DNA of 64,000 bases from Molossus alvarezi. Taxonomy: Eukaryota > Chordata > Mammalia > Chiroptera > Molossidae. Of the stretch, positions 24,800 through 37,439 are shown piece by piece. A program made the translations under genes and the position numbers. Every line of letters begins with the position of its first letter. Position 1 is the first letter of the stretch. The notes beneath the pieces are model-generated. The model saw only the letters and a list, made by a program, of their open reading frames with translations. It was not told where the DNA came from and ran no database searches. The DNA lies in assembly GCA_037176705.1 (NCBI GenBank), contig CM073899.1:8246001-8310000 (forward strand). Reading direction: 5' to 3'.

Positions 24800-25139
24800 G
24801 CCTTTTTATAAAAAAATATTTTTTCAATTACAGTTTACATTCAATATTATTTTGTATCAGTTTCAAGTGTATAGCATGGTTAAACAATTATATACTTTAC
24901 AAAGTGTTCCACCAAATTTACAGTATTCAACTGTCACCATACATAGTTATTACAATATTACCGACTATATTCCTTCTGCTGTAATTTACATGCACATGAT
25001 GATTTTGTTACTACCAGTATGTACTTCTTAATCCCTTCACCTTTTCCCCCAGTTACCCGACCTCCAACTCATTTGGCAATCACCAGTTCATTATGTGTCT
25101 ATCAGTCTGTTTCAATTTTGATTGTTTATTTCATTCTTT
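24800..25139 (-). mobile_element. Old minus-strand L1 (copy D), 3' UTR part
   Basis: Antisense L1 3' UTR (CAATTACAGTTTACATTC..., CTATCAGTCTGTTTCAATTTT). It is split from the rest of the element (26800-29388) by the younger copy E. Confidence 0.75.
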
Positions 25140-26782
25140 TTTTTAAATTAATTAATTAATTTATTTTTGTTACAGATGTTTCTCCTTTTCCCTCCAATGA
25201 TTTCCCCCTCACCCTCCCTCCCCGCCCTGTCCCCAGATTTGTTGTCCATGTCCATTGTTCATGCACACATGCATATAAGTTCTGTGGTTTATCTCTCCTC
25301 AACTATCCTCTCTTCTGGGAATTGTCAGTCCGTACCCCACCTCCACGTCTCTGGGACTACCCCATTCCTCAGACTGTTATGTTCATTACATTCCACAAAT
25401 AAGTGAGACCATATGATATTTGTCTTTCTCTGATTGGCTTGTTTTGCTTAGGATGATATTTTCCAGGTCCCTCCATGTTGTCTCAAAGGATAAGAGATCT
25501 TTCTTTCTTACAGCTGCATAGTACTCCATTGTGTATATGTACCACTGCTTTTTTATCTATTTGTCTACTGATGGATATTTGGGCTGTTTCCAGATCTTAG
25601 CTATTGTAAATAGTGCTGCTACAAACATGGGGGTACATATATTCTTTCTGATTGGTGTTTCAGGCTTGGAAGAATTAACATCATTAAAATGTCCATACTA
25701 CCCAAAGCAATCTATAAATTCAATGCAATCCCCATCAAAATACCAATGACATACTTCACAGAACTAGAACACATACTTCACAAGTTCATATGGAACCAAA
25801 AAACACCCCGAATAGCCACAGCAATCTTCAAAATAAAGAACAAAGTTGGAGGGAACACATTATTAGATTTCAGGTTATACCACAAAGCCACGGTAATCAA
25901 AACAGCCTGGTACTGGCACAAAAACAGGCATATAGACCAGTGGAACAGAACAGAGAACCCAGATATGGACCCAAGGCAATATGCTCCATTAATATTTGAC
26001 AAAGGTGGCAAGAACATACAGTGGAGTCAAGACAGACTCTTTAATAAATGGTGTTGAGAAAATTGGACAGCTACATGCAAAAAAATGAAACTAGACCACC
26101 AACTTACACCGTACACAAGAATAAACTCAAAATAGGACTCATGAATCCATAAAAATCCTAGAAGAAACTGTAGGCAACAAAATTTCAGACATCATACGCA
26201 GCAAAATTTTCACTGATACATGACCTAAGGCAACAGAAACAAAGGTGAAAATGAACACATGGGACTACATCAAACTCAAAAGCTTCTGCACAGCAAAGAT
26301 ACAATCATCAAAATGGAAAGGCAACCCACTGTATGGGAGAGCATAACTGCCAATGATACATCAGTAAAGGGGTTAATTTCCAAAATATATAGAGTGCTCA
26401 TACAACTCAACAAAAGGAAGAAAAAGAACCCAATTAAAAAATGGGCAGAGGGACTAAATACACACCTCTCCAAACAGGACATACAAATGACTAAGAGACA
26501 TATGAAGAAATGCTCAACATCACTAATCATCAGAGAGATGCAAATTAAAATAACAATGAGGTATCACCTCACACCTGTCAGAATGGCCACCATCAACACA
26601 TCATCAAACAACAAGTGCAGGTGAGGGTGTGGAGAAAAGGGGACTCTATTACACTGCAGGTGGGAATGCAGACTGGTGTAGCCACTATAGAAAACAATAT
26701 GGTGTTACTTCCATTTGACCCAGTGATCCCACTTCTAGGAATATACCCTAAGAGGCCTGAAACACCAATCAGAAAGAATATA
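25140..26782 (-). mobile_element. L1 copy E with 5' inversion, nested in copy D
   Basis: Starts with a T-rich run and antisense L1 3' end (25140 to about 25665), then turns to plus-strand L1 (about 25666-26782) starting at GGAAGAATTAACATC. The two blocks overlap by about 25 bp of L1 sequence (GCCTGAAACACCAATCAGAAAG). TGTTTATTTCATTCTTT is repeated exactly at 25123-25139 and 26783-26799. This is twin priming in the minus orientation. The plus-strand block carries part of the ORF2 C-terminus, with stops. Confidence 0.9.
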
Positions 26783-26799
26783 TGTTTATTTCATTCTTT

Positions 26800-29388
26800 A
26801 GATTTCACATATAAGTTAAATTGTATGGTATTTGGCTTTCACTGATTGACTTATTTCACTTAACATAGTACCCTCATTGGTCCAACCAGGCTGTCATAAA
26901 TGGTATGATTATATTCTTCCTTTTCTCCAACTAATATTCTATTGAATATATGTACTATATATTTCTCTATCCACTCATCTATTAATGGACACTGGGGCTG
27001 TTTCTAGATCCTAGCTATTGTAAATAACACTCCTGTGAAGATAAAGGTGCATATATTCTTTTTGGTTGGTATTTCAGGCTTCTTAGGATATATTCCTAGA
27101 AGTGGGATCACTGGGTCAAACAGTAGTTTAATTTGTAATATTTTTGAGAAAATTCCATATTGTTTTCTGTAGTGACTACACCAGTGTGCATTCCCACCAG
27201 CAGTGTACTAGAGTCCCTTTTCTCAACACCCTCGCCAACACTTGTTGTTTGATGATTGGTTGATGGCAGCCAATCTGGCAGGTGTGAGGTGATACCTCAT
27301 AGTCATTTAAATTTGCATCTCTCTGATGATTAGTGATGTTGAGCATTTCTTCATATGTCTCTTGGCCATTTGTATGTCCTGTATGGAGAGGTGTCTATTT
27401 AGGTCCTCTGCCCATTTTTAATTGAATTCTTTGACTTCCTTTTGTTGAGTTGTATATGTATTCTATATAATTTGGAAATTAACCCCTTATAATTAACCCC
27501 TTATTTGATTTGTCATTGGCAATTATGTTCTTCCATATAGTGAGTTACCTTACATTTTGATGCTTGTTTATTTTGCTGTGCAGAAGCTTTTGAGTTCTAT
27601 GTAGTCCCATGTGTTTATTTTTTTCTTTGTTTCTTTTGCCTTAGGTAATATATCAGGGAAAATTCTGCTGTGTGTGATGTCTGAGATATTCCTGCCTATA
27701 TTTTTTTCTAGATTTTTATAGATTTGCCAGTAACATTTAAGTCTTTTATCTATTTTGAGTTTATTCTTGTGTATGGCATAAGTTGGTAGTCTAGTTCTTT
27801 TTTTGATTTTTTTTTTTTTGCATGTAGTTGTCCCATTTTCCCAATACCATTTATTAAAAAGACTGTCTTTACTCCCTTGTATACTCTTGCCACTTTTGTC
27901 CAATATTAGTTAAGCATAATGACTTGGGTAGATTTCTGTGTTCTCTGTTCTGTTCCATTGATCTATATGCCTTTTCTTATGCTGGTAACAGAATGTTTCG
28001 ATTACAATGGTTTTGTGGTATGCCCTGATATTCAGAATTGTGATCCCTCCTACTTTGTTCTCCTTTTTCAAGATTGCTGTGTCTACTTGGGTTCTTTTTT
28101 GATTCCATATAAATTTTTTGAGTATTTGTTATAGATCAGTGAAATATGTTGTTGGTATTTTAATGAGGATTGCATTGAATCTATAGATGGCTTTGGGTAG
28201 AATGAACATTTTAATGATGTTAATTCTTCCAATTCATGAACAAAGTATATGATTCCACTTTTTTTATATCTTCCTCTATTTCTTTTTTTAAGTCCTGTGG
28301 TTTTCTTTGAACAGGTACTATACTTCTTTGGTTAAGTTTATCTCTAGGTATCTTAATTTTTTTGTTGCAATAGTAAATGGTTTTTTTGTTTGTTATTTTT
28401 GGTTTTGTTTTTTAGATTCTGTCTTGGTGTGTTCATTATTGGTATATAAAAATGTCAATGATTTCTGGATGTTGATTTTGTATCCTGCTACTTTGATGAA
28501 TTCATTTATTAAATCTAGTAGCTTTTTCATGGAGTCTTTAGGGATTTCTATGTACAATATCATGTAATCTGCAAATAATGACAGTCACACTTTTTCTTTC
28601 CAATTTGGATCCCTTTTATTTTTTTCTTTCAAGTCTAATTGTTGTGGCTAAGACTTCCAGTACTATGTTAAATAAGTGGACATCCCTGTCTTGTTCCTGT
28701 TCTTAAGGGAAATACATTTAGTTTTTGCCCATTGAGTATAATGTTGGCTGTAGGTTTGCAATATATGGCCTTCTATTCCCACTTTACTGAGAGTTTTTAT
28801 CAAAAATGGGTACTGGATTTTGTCAAATGCTTTTTCAGCATCTATTGATATGATCATATAGTTTTTATCTTTCATTTTGTTTATGTGGTGTATCACATTT
28901 ATTGATTTACAAATATTGTACCAGCCTTGAATCCCTGGGATAAATCCCTCTTGGTTGTGGTGTATAATTTTTTAAATATATTACTGGATCTGATTTGCTA
29001 AGATTTTGTTAAGGATTTGGCCTGTATATTCATCAGGGATATTGACCTATAATTTTCTTTCTTCGTAGTGTCTTTATCTGGTTTTGGGATTAGGATTATG
29101 ATGGCTTCATAAAAGAGCTTAGAAATCTTTCTTCTTGAATTTTTTTGGAATAATTTGAGGGGAATAGGGTTAGTTCTACTTTGAATGTTTGGTAAAACTC
29201 TCCTGTAAATCCATCCAGACCGGGGCTTTTGTTTGCCAGGAGTTTATTAATTACTTCTTCTATTGCCTTAATTGTACTTGGTCTGTTCAGGTTTTCTGAC
29301 TCTTCTCAGTTGAGTTTTGGAAAAATGTATGATTCTAAGAATTTGTCCATTTCACCTAGGTTGTCAAATTTGTTGGCATATTATTGTT
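26800..29388 (-). mobile_element. Old minus-strand L1 (copy D), ORF2 part
   Basis: Continues copy D after copy E: antisense 3' end, then the ORF2 C-terminal and RT regions up to about 29388, where it is 5'-truncated next to a GT-rich run. The minus frame at 28663-28896 still reads like RT ([14 protein letters not shown]...). Frames are otherwise broken. About 2.9 kb in total once copy E is removed. Confidence 0.85.
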
Positions 29389-29934
29389 TTTTTTGTGTGT
29401 GTGTGTGTTTTGTTTTCTTTTTAAGAAAGGTAAGTAGAAAGGAAGGGAGCGTTTGATAAAAATTTAGTTTTTTTTCAAAATTGTTACTAATGTAGGCCAT
29501 TATATTTTATTCGATTTAACTTTGCATTTTGATTATAATTTAACTTTTTATTCTGTCATTTTAATAATAAAATACCTCTTGAAATACAAACACAAATTCA
29601 TTATAATTTTTAGGTTCAATGTGCATACTTTAAGTTCCTCTAATGTACTTGACTAAAGTGCTTGACAAACAAGTGTTACCTCAGGAGTCCTGCCGACATA
29701 TGTAATTTGTATGCATGTAAATAACAGTTTTCTTCTGAAAGAAAAACACAGAAGCTAAAACAGTAATATTTAAACAGAATACTTCGACTAAAATCTGAGT
29801 GGAGTTGTGTGGATGGAGAAGGACAAATTTGAGCCAGCTTACCAAACAGAGAAAAAACAAACAAGCAAACAAAAGATATATATGAGGGAAGTAATTTTGA
29901 GGAAAATGATTGCAAAAATGACATTATAATAACC

Positions 29935-30300
29935 TTTTTAAATTTTATTTTATTGAAATATACATGACCTGTAACATTGTATATGTTTTGGGTGTACAAC
30001 ATGTAGATTTATACATTTATATGTTGTAATACGCTTGGCACTGTAGTGTCAGTTAGCAACTCTATTAAGTCACATCATTATCATTTGTTTGTGTGGTAGG
30101 AATAATTAGGGCCTAGCCCCTTAGCAAGTGTGATGACTATGATGTAATCTTGTTATTGTACACTATGCATTAGATCTCCTCAATTTATCCACTACTAGTT
30201 ACAGGTTTGGACCCTAAAAGCATCTGTCTTCTTCAGCCATCCTTAAACTCCTGGCAACCACCATTTTACTCTCTGTTTTTACATGTTAGATTTTTTTCTT
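29935..30300 (-). mobile_element. Old L1 3' UTR relic, antisense
   Basis: TTTTATTGAAATATACATGACC..., GGGTGTACAACATG and CCTGGCAACCACCATTTTACTCTC are typical of antisense L1M 3' UTRs. Too short and diverged for a subfamily name. Confidence 0.6.
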
Positions 30301-31639
30301 TTTTGATTCCTCAAAATTTCTTCTTAAACATTTTAAAGCTCGTTCAGATCAATACAGATGGTAACAGATTTAAGCTTTATACATTCCAAAGCTGTCTGGA
30401 CGTAATGACTATCCCAAGCTCGACCACCATGAAAGTATGTTGACTTCATTTGCAAAGCACATTTAAACTGACTAAGAGGACTCATAGTTGAATTCTTAAT
30501 TCATTTTAGCCAAAAGGAGCAATGTACCACAGTAAGCCAGTTTGTTTCTCTTCACAGACTAAATAGGCTTTGATGGAACTGTTTTGGTTGACTTGCTCCC
30601 TAGAAAATAGTTGGCTTTGCTTTTGGCTTCTTTATTCTCTTACCTTAAACAAACAAACAGCATTACCCTAATATAGAACTTAATATTTGCATTCAAACCT
30701 AACTGGCTTAAACTGTAATATACTTGAATTCTTGGAGCTGATCCTAAGAGAATAGGGAAAAAAATTGCTAACACACTTGTAAACTTGACCTTGTTTATTT
30801 TATAACACAAAGCAAAAAGAACAAATGCCTTATAAGCACTGGTTTTTAAAAGTGAGAGAGAAGAAGTGTTTATGTTTGTGTGAGTGTGAGTGTGTGTGAG
30901 CAGGCTGAGATTCATCAGGCAGTGAAATACACACACGCGTGCACACACACGGACCAAAATGAAGTAAAGTAGAAATTAGGTTGCAAGGGTCTAAAGCAGA
31001 TTCAGAGGGAAGAAATAAACTTTGGCTTACTTTAAATGTACTTTGAGATAGCTTTTTATGTAGAAAATCTATTGCTGAGTCTTAGATTCTTCCAAGTGGT
31101 CCTGAAATTACTTGCTTCCTAAATGTTTGTTTACATAGTAAGAAATAATAAACCCTTTACTCTCTTACCCTGTGTAATCACAGGGAAACTAAGACTTGGA
31201 AAGGAGGCACACGAAGCACAGACTTCATTTCAACAGGCAGTTTTCAAGGGGTAGTGGGCAATCTGGTGTTGTTTAATTTGCAGAGAAATTGACAAGCCAC
31301 CAAGAAATAAGTGGGAGACAATTGTTTGCAATTAAGGTAGACTGTGCTATCAGAAGAATCTGCCCTAAAACACAAATCTGTTTCCAGGCACATCGGACCA
31401 CATTTTTAGAAATGTATTATATTGTTGAAAAGGGCTGCAAGGTGACCAGGGCCTCCAACTGTCTTACACTTACTGTAAGCACCCACTCTTTGTTGATCTG
31501 GAGTAATACAGTGAACTATAAGGAGTGCCACCAACATATATTCCTAAATGAGTCAGGAGATTCAGAGCTTGATCAGTGCTGCTTTATCTGGCAGAAAACA
31601 AAGAACTGAAGATCTGCCTGAGCACAGGGAGGGAAGCTT
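30301..31639. other. No gene seen
   Basis: Unique AT-rich DNA; a GT/CA-rich pair at 30875-30950 is the only simple repeat. The 106-codon frame at 31289-31609 has no recognisable motif. Confidence 0.55.
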
Positions 31640-32095
31640 GTCTTGCTTGTTGACAAGGAAAGTGCCCTAGCTTTGTACCCAAGCTGTATCTTAATGTAAT
31701 CTATATTTATATGGTAGAAAATGACTTTGCAGATGTTATTAGAGATGGGGAAATTATTCTGGATTATTCAAGTGGTTCTAATGTAACCACAGCGGTTCTT
31801 ATAATTGTAAGAGGAATGCAGGAAAGGAAAGTCAGAGTGATACATTGTGAGAACTCAACCCTTTGTTGCTGAGTTGCAAACAGGGGAATGCGACAATGAG
31901 TGAGCAAGGTGGGTCTCTCTAGACTCTAGAAGATGGAAAAGACAAGATATCTGATCTGTGCCTATAGTCTCCAGAGAAAACACGGCCTTGTCAAGCCCTT
32001 GATTCTAACTCTGCTGAACTTCTGACCCTTAGAACTGTAAGTGAGTACATTTATGTCAGTTTGTGGTAATTGAAGGCAGTCTTAAGAGACTATTA
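31640..32095 (+). repeat. Ancient interspersed repeat, family not named
   Basis: The order ACTTTGCAGATGTTATTAGAGATGG, GGTTCTTATAATTGTAAGAGG, CAGAGTGATACATTGTGAG, CCAGAGAAAACACGGCCTTG, CTTAGAACTGTAAGTGAGTAC and GTTTGTGGTAATTG is a familiar mammalian repeat pattern. The same family occurs in reverse at 52750-53350. Confidence 0.5.
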
Positions 32096-32276
32096 CAGAA
32101 GCTTCCTTTCCCTTTCTTACTCCCTCCCCACAGAGGTAACCAATAACAGCTACCCACACCTGGACTCAGAACCCACAGAGAAGAACCTGGGGATTTCTGC
32201 TTCATCAACCTAGTCCTGTCCTTGAATGAACCTCAGTCCTTACATACGAGTATACTAATGTTACAAACATACACTG

Positions 32277-32580
32277 AGCACCTAGACCTCAACCTAACCC
32301 TCAACCTGATCCTAATGCTAGCCCTAGCCCTAGACCTAACCCAAAACTTAACCTAACTCTACTACTAGCCCTTACGCTAAATGTAGCCCTAAACCCAGAC
32401 CTCAACCTAACCCCAACCCCAGCCCTAGCCCTAATTCTAACGGTAACCACATAAGCAACATTTTTCTTCTGAAAGAAAAACTCTAGCCCAAGGCCTAGCC
32501 CTAACTCTAATCCTAGCACTAGGCTAACCTAACCCTAACTTTAAAGTTAACCATAAAACTAACCCTAGCTCTTGGGTTTA
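32277..32580 (+). repeat. Degenerate telomere-like array (CCCTAA / CCCTAG)
   Basis: About 300 bp of CCTAACC-, CCCTAGC- and CCCTAAC-type units on the plus strand, heavily diverged. A non-telomeric stretch interrupts it at about 32441-32485. The matching minus-strand frame (Gly/Leu-rich) is a by-product of the repeat. It looks like an interstitial telomeric sequence. Confidence 0.75.
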
Positions 32581-32928
32581 GTAACTTTAACCAAACCAAG
32601 TTAATTGAATTGGTCAACTACACAAACTGATGAACTAATAACCATGGCCAACCAATTGTCTAGAACTGTTGGAAAACTAGAAAAGGATAAAGCTACTGAA
32701 ATCACGAATGTCCAGTTCCAACAATTACAGGGCAACATATTTCTACTGGGCAAGTCTGCCCCAATTCACCTGAGAGGATGAGATTTTATTGAAACCCATG
32801 ATGCTCCCATAGTTTTTTTCAAAAGGGTGAAATTTATTTAGAACTAAATGAGTCAGCACTGAGTTGATTGAGAAAATAGTGACTTAAAGGAAACTCAACA
32901 AGAGAAAACTAATCTTGAGACTAAATGT

Positions 32929-33115
32929 ATTTTTTTAAAATATGTTTTTGTTTAGAGAGAGAGAGAGAGAAAAAATCACTGTGAGAGAAACATCGATTGG
33001 CTGCCTCCTGCACGCCCCCTACTGGGGATTGAGTCCACAACCCGGGCATGTGCCCTGACCAGGAATCGAACCGGGACCTCTGAGTCCATGGGAGGTTGCT
33101 CAGTTCACTGAACCA
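32929..33115 (-). mobile_element. VES-type SINE, antisense, inside the retroviral relic
   Basis: AGAGAGAGAGAG, CATCGATTGGCTGCCTCCTGC, GGGGATTGAGTCC and GGAATCGAACCGGGACC are the antisense VES landmarks. It belongs to the subfamily with the GGCAGCCAATCGATG block and interrupts the pol-related region. Confidence 0.9.
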
Positions 33116-33119
33116 CACT

Positions 33120-34016
33120 CAACATATTTTGCAGGCTGTTCCTATGGAGCTCTCAGACTTCTCCAGTATAAATATTGGCAAGATTATGTCAACCACTCCT
33201 ATCAAGATAACTATTGAAAAAGTTGGTTCTACTATTTATCAACCCTCTAAGTCAGACCTGATGCAACACCCAGAATTAAGCCTATATACAAGATTACTTA
33301 AAGAGAGGTCTTATAATTCCATGCACAACGCCCCTACCATACTTCTATACTTCCAGCAAAAACCCCAGTGGGAAAGAGTAATGATTTGTACAGGACCTCA
33401 GAGCTCTAAAGAAAATAGTTTTTCTGAGACATGTTGTGGCCTGAAATCCATATCCTCTACTATCTGTCATTCCTGTGGATGGCCAATATTATCAGTCATA
33501 TATTTATATAGTGCCTTTTTTAGCATTTCTATAGAAAAGGACAGTCAATATCTTTTTGTCTTTACCTGGAAAAGTAACTAATTCACTTGTACCACAGTGC
33601 CTCAGGGATATTCAGAAAGTCTCATCTATTTTTCTCAGATACTAAAATTGATTTAAATGATGTCAAATTTCCCAGAAATTCCACTCCAATCCAATATGTG
33701 GATAATTTGCTTTTATGCTCCAGGAGATTTTTGACTCTCAAAAGGACATAATGTTAATTACAACGACTAGCCATAAAGGACACAAAGTCTCAAAAAACAA
33801 GTTTCAATTCTGTTTACCTCAAGTAAAATATCTAGGCTATCTTATATCTAAATATGGACTACTAATTAACCCTGAAGAACTCAGGGGAAATTTAGTTTTT
33901 CTCTTCCAAAAAAGTAAGGAACAGCTTAGGGTATTTCTAGAACTGAACAGATGCTTTTGTAACTGTGTTCCAAAATTTTTATTAATAGATCAACATCTTA
34001 AGCCTTAGTTAAAAAC
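33120..34016 (+). pseudogene. Endogenous gammaretrovirus-like (ERV1) pol relic
   Basis: Known family: ERV1 pol, reverse transcriptase domain. Seen: plus-strand pieces read like RT in order: the region before the fingers (about 33130-33230), an LYSAFFSISIEKDSQYLFVFTW block near 33500-33570, a PQGYSES block near 33600, the catalytic-loop block near 33690-33720, and a GHKVSKNKFQFCLPQVKYLGYLIS block near 33775-33850. The catalytic loop reads YVDN rather than YVDD. An in-frame stop at about 33580, at least one frameshift, and a missing stretch in the fingers/palm show it is long dead. Two SINEs flank it (32929-33115, 34027-34265); 32590-32928 and 34280-34370 may be further diverged parts. No gag or env frame is intact. 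Confidence 0.75.
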
Positions 34017-34026
34017 AGATCAGCTC

Positions 34027-34265
34027 TGGCAAGTTTGGCTCAGCTGTTAGGGCATAAGCCTATGGACCAATGAGTCGCAGGTTCAACTCCAGTCAAGGGT
34101 ATGTACCTCGGTTGCGGTTCAATCCGGCCCTCCCTGGTCAGGTCAGGTTGGAGGCAGCCAAAGGATCTGTCTCTCTCACATCGTTGTTTCTCTCTCTCTC
34201 TTCCTTCCTTCCTCCCACTCTATCTGAAGATAGATGGAAAAATATCCTCCGGTGAGGATTTAAAA
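34027..34265 (+). mobile_element. VES-type SINE, full length
   Basis: GGCAAGTTTGGCTCAGCTGTTAG to a tail containing TCCTCCGGTGAGGAT. Possible decayed duplication: ACAGATCAGCTCTG before and TCAGATCGGTCTG after. Sits at the downstream edge of the pol relic. Confidence 0.9.
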
Positions 34266-34369
34266 AGCAAAGAAAATCAGATCGGTCTGATCAAATCCAA
34301 TAGACCCCCAAAAGAAAACAAGTTTTAGAAGCTCTACAGATAGAATATTTAAAACTTCTGCTTTGGGAC

Positions 34370-34755
34370 ATCCGATATATACATATATATGTATATATAT
34401 ATTTCCTCTTTATACATGAAAATAGAGAAAATGCTTTAGGAGATTGAACTCTGAAACGGAAATCATCACAGACTCATAGAATATTATACCATCAGTTAGA
34501 CTCATTATCAAAAGTCCGGAGCCCTTGTGTGAGTATGTGAGGACACCTCTGCTGGGCCACGCTGTGCAGACAGACAGGACATAGTGCTGTGCTCCCCTCA
34601 ACCACTGTCTCTCATCTTGTTGACACTTTACTGAACTCCTATCACATTCGCTTTCAATCCACAATGGTGTAATGCATGTACTACTGTTTTTGAAAATTAA
34701 AAACATTATTTGAATTTTATAGTACTGTCACAGAATTACTACATATAAACATATA

Positions 34756-34788
<33 letters not shown>

Positions 34789-37439
34789 GTAAACATAGTA
34801 TATGCTTTATATGACAGGTGGGCAGTGGAGATAAATTGAGAAAAATTATCATTCTCTAAGATTTCATGTATCTCTAACATGTCAAGAATGAATTAAGAAC
34901 TGAAAAACAGGAAGTGCATTTTAATTTAAATTTAGCAGCTTTCTGTAATCATTAACATTTGAAGAAATAGAAGAAAACTTTCTATAAAACAGGAAAACCC
35001 TTCCAGACTTCAGCTTTCCCTCCAATCTTTGGAGTCCATTGATTAAGCATGCTCAACTCCTAACCCTTTCTCATTTGAAGTAATTTCTGTGTATTACATG
35101 ATTTTGCCTCCAGAATCACTCATATGCTTTCTCGGGCCAGTAGAGCTTTTCACATCTAAACTTGCGACCACAGACATATATAGTATCTTGTTTCCGGAGA
35201 ACGCATAGAGGGAGTGTGGCAGTTTTGCCTGTCTCATAAAGTGTGAGTCTACCTAACAGACACAACTTACCAGGAACCCTTAACAGAGAATGAGATTTCT
35301 CGGCCTTAGTCAGACCATTGACAGGATTTCTGGAGATGGAGCCGTGGCATCTGCATCTTACGTGTACGCTTAGGTACACCACGTTTTGAGAACTGCAGGG
35401 CTGCAGCTTGGCTAAATTAAGTTGCTGTCTTTAGGTAGCAGCCAAAGCTCTTTCAGAGTTGTTATACTGGAGTAATACACTTCTGGACTTTTTCTCTGTC
35501 ACTTGTTATTTTAATTATTTGAAGAAACACGAAGTGCTTCTCCTAAACACTAGAAGTAACTAATTGGAATACTTAGCTGGAAATGTTTTCATACATTGAA
35601 ATTTATTATTTTCCTGAATTTTGAAAGGAGGAGTATGGAATAATGTTAAAACGTGGTTTTCAAAAGGAAAATACTTGTTGGTTGAATTGAAATTAATAAG
35701 CCACTTACAAATTTGTTAATTTTTTAAAATACATTTAAGAAAAAGTAATTCACCTCTACAAATTCCCAAATTCTTATTCTAGTTTTACATTAGTGCACTG
35801 AAGTCTACTCTGCTGTCAGTTTAGGATCCTACTTCTGTGGAGACCAGGATTCAAGACAATTCAGCTCTTACATTTACCATCAGATTCAAAAGTGCTTCTA
35901 TCTCAAGAGTTGCAATGAATGGTAACCAAATACAATAAAACTAAAAGGATGTTTTCTGCACAATAGAGAATGAAATATGGTCGCTTTCCATAATATTAAG
36001 CAGTGTTGGCCATAACAGAAAATAAATGGGTATGTGAAATCCATATAGGATAAAAAAGAATAAAGTAACATGATCAATTTGCTTTGTGGGGTTTATGTCT
36101 TTACTTTTCATGGTGAAATTTAACTTGAAATTTAAATATAGATAGCTCCTTAAAAGTGCTTTTTGAGATTGCCTAAATATTTTCAAAGGTAGTTTGTTTG
36201 AAAGTGAATTGACATACAACTCATAGGTCCAGTAACTGTTCATTCACTAATTTTAAAACATCTGCTAAGGATATAAAAAGGATGAAATATCTTTGAAGCT
36301 CACATTCCAGTAGCTGATTGATTATATTTCAGTCAATCAAATAATTACCATAGTGCAAGATTTAATATATTTTGGGTTTATAACCAGGAGGCAAATAAAT
36401 TTCAATATGTCTAATTAAAAATAAAGCAAAACTTTTGTATCCCTCCTATTTAAATAAAGCTATAACAGAAATACAAGTCATTTTTCTGAATAAATGAAAT
36501 ATGTATTTGGTTATAATCAATTTAGTTAAAATGTATTTAGACTTTAAATAAAAACTGTTTTATATTAGAAACACATCATACATTTTTCAACCTTTGGAGA
36601 ACCAAATAATTATACTTTAATAAAAGACAATTTCCATACACCAATACTGAGAAACATTCTTTCTATAAACTATTGAGGAAGAAGAGTAGCTATGTAGTAC
36701 TAGTCTGTTAACTCTTTGATATGAAATAGTTCTAAGGAGACAATTTTTTGAAAAGAAACTAGACAATAATCTTTAAAATGACAGAAATGCATTTATCCAT
36801 TTGGTATGAGAGGTGAGAAGAAAATAATAGGGTAAAACTTATCTTGTTAGTTTAAAAAACTCTTTTATGGATGGAAGACGCTCATGGGCTGTGCCCCATG
36901 CACTCGGGGTGTTCGTAAGGACTGGGGGGGGGGTGTGATTTCACATGCCCGCTGCTGGGCAGTGTGATTTGAGACGGCCCATAGATCACCCTGAAGAACT
37001 TTAAGGAGAAAGTGTATAAACCCAAACCTCACCATTTATTCCCCTGGATTTAGTTAGAAACAAACTGAACACTACAGACAATTTGATCTCCCCGGGGGAA
37101 ATGCCAAATTCTTCCAGAGCAGCTGTCACTGACAGCCGTGTAACAGGAAACTGGAGAGACGGAGGCAAAGCACTGTCGCGCACTGGCTATTTTTTCTGCC
37201 CAGTGAACTTCCACAGAGTTGGCTGCTTCCCCCTTTCAGGACCAGTCCCATGTCATCTTTTCAATGACCTCTCCTAGCTGCACCCATTAAAGCAACCTTC
37301 CCTCAACCTCTGTCCTATCTCACTCACTCCTCGACAACATACCTTTTGTTTGATTTACAGCATTTTCCCTATTCGAAAAACATTTTCTTTACTAATTTAG
37401 TGTTTATTATTTTTTAATGAAATGTAACACTTCTTAAGG
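34370..37439. other. No gene seen
   Basis: AT-rich unique DNA with two AT/GT microsatellites and one possible MITE relic (35290-35400). GC-richer spots near 36900-37280 show no gene structure. Confidence 0.55.
35290..35400. mobile_element. Possible hAT-Charlie MITE relic
   Basis: GATTTCTGGAGATGGAGCCGTGGCATCTGCATC... ACGTTTTGAGAACTGCAG resembles one end of MER-type Charlie elements. Only one end is recognisable. Confidence 0.35.

Noticed and set aside
32301..32519. Minus-strand frame rich in Gly-Leu repeats (72 codons)
   Set aside because: It is the translation of the telomere-like array; no start context or conserved domain.
33096..33581. 161-codon plus-strand frame, the longest in the window
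   Set aside because: It is part of the decayed retroviral pol and begins within the SINE edge; not a host gene.
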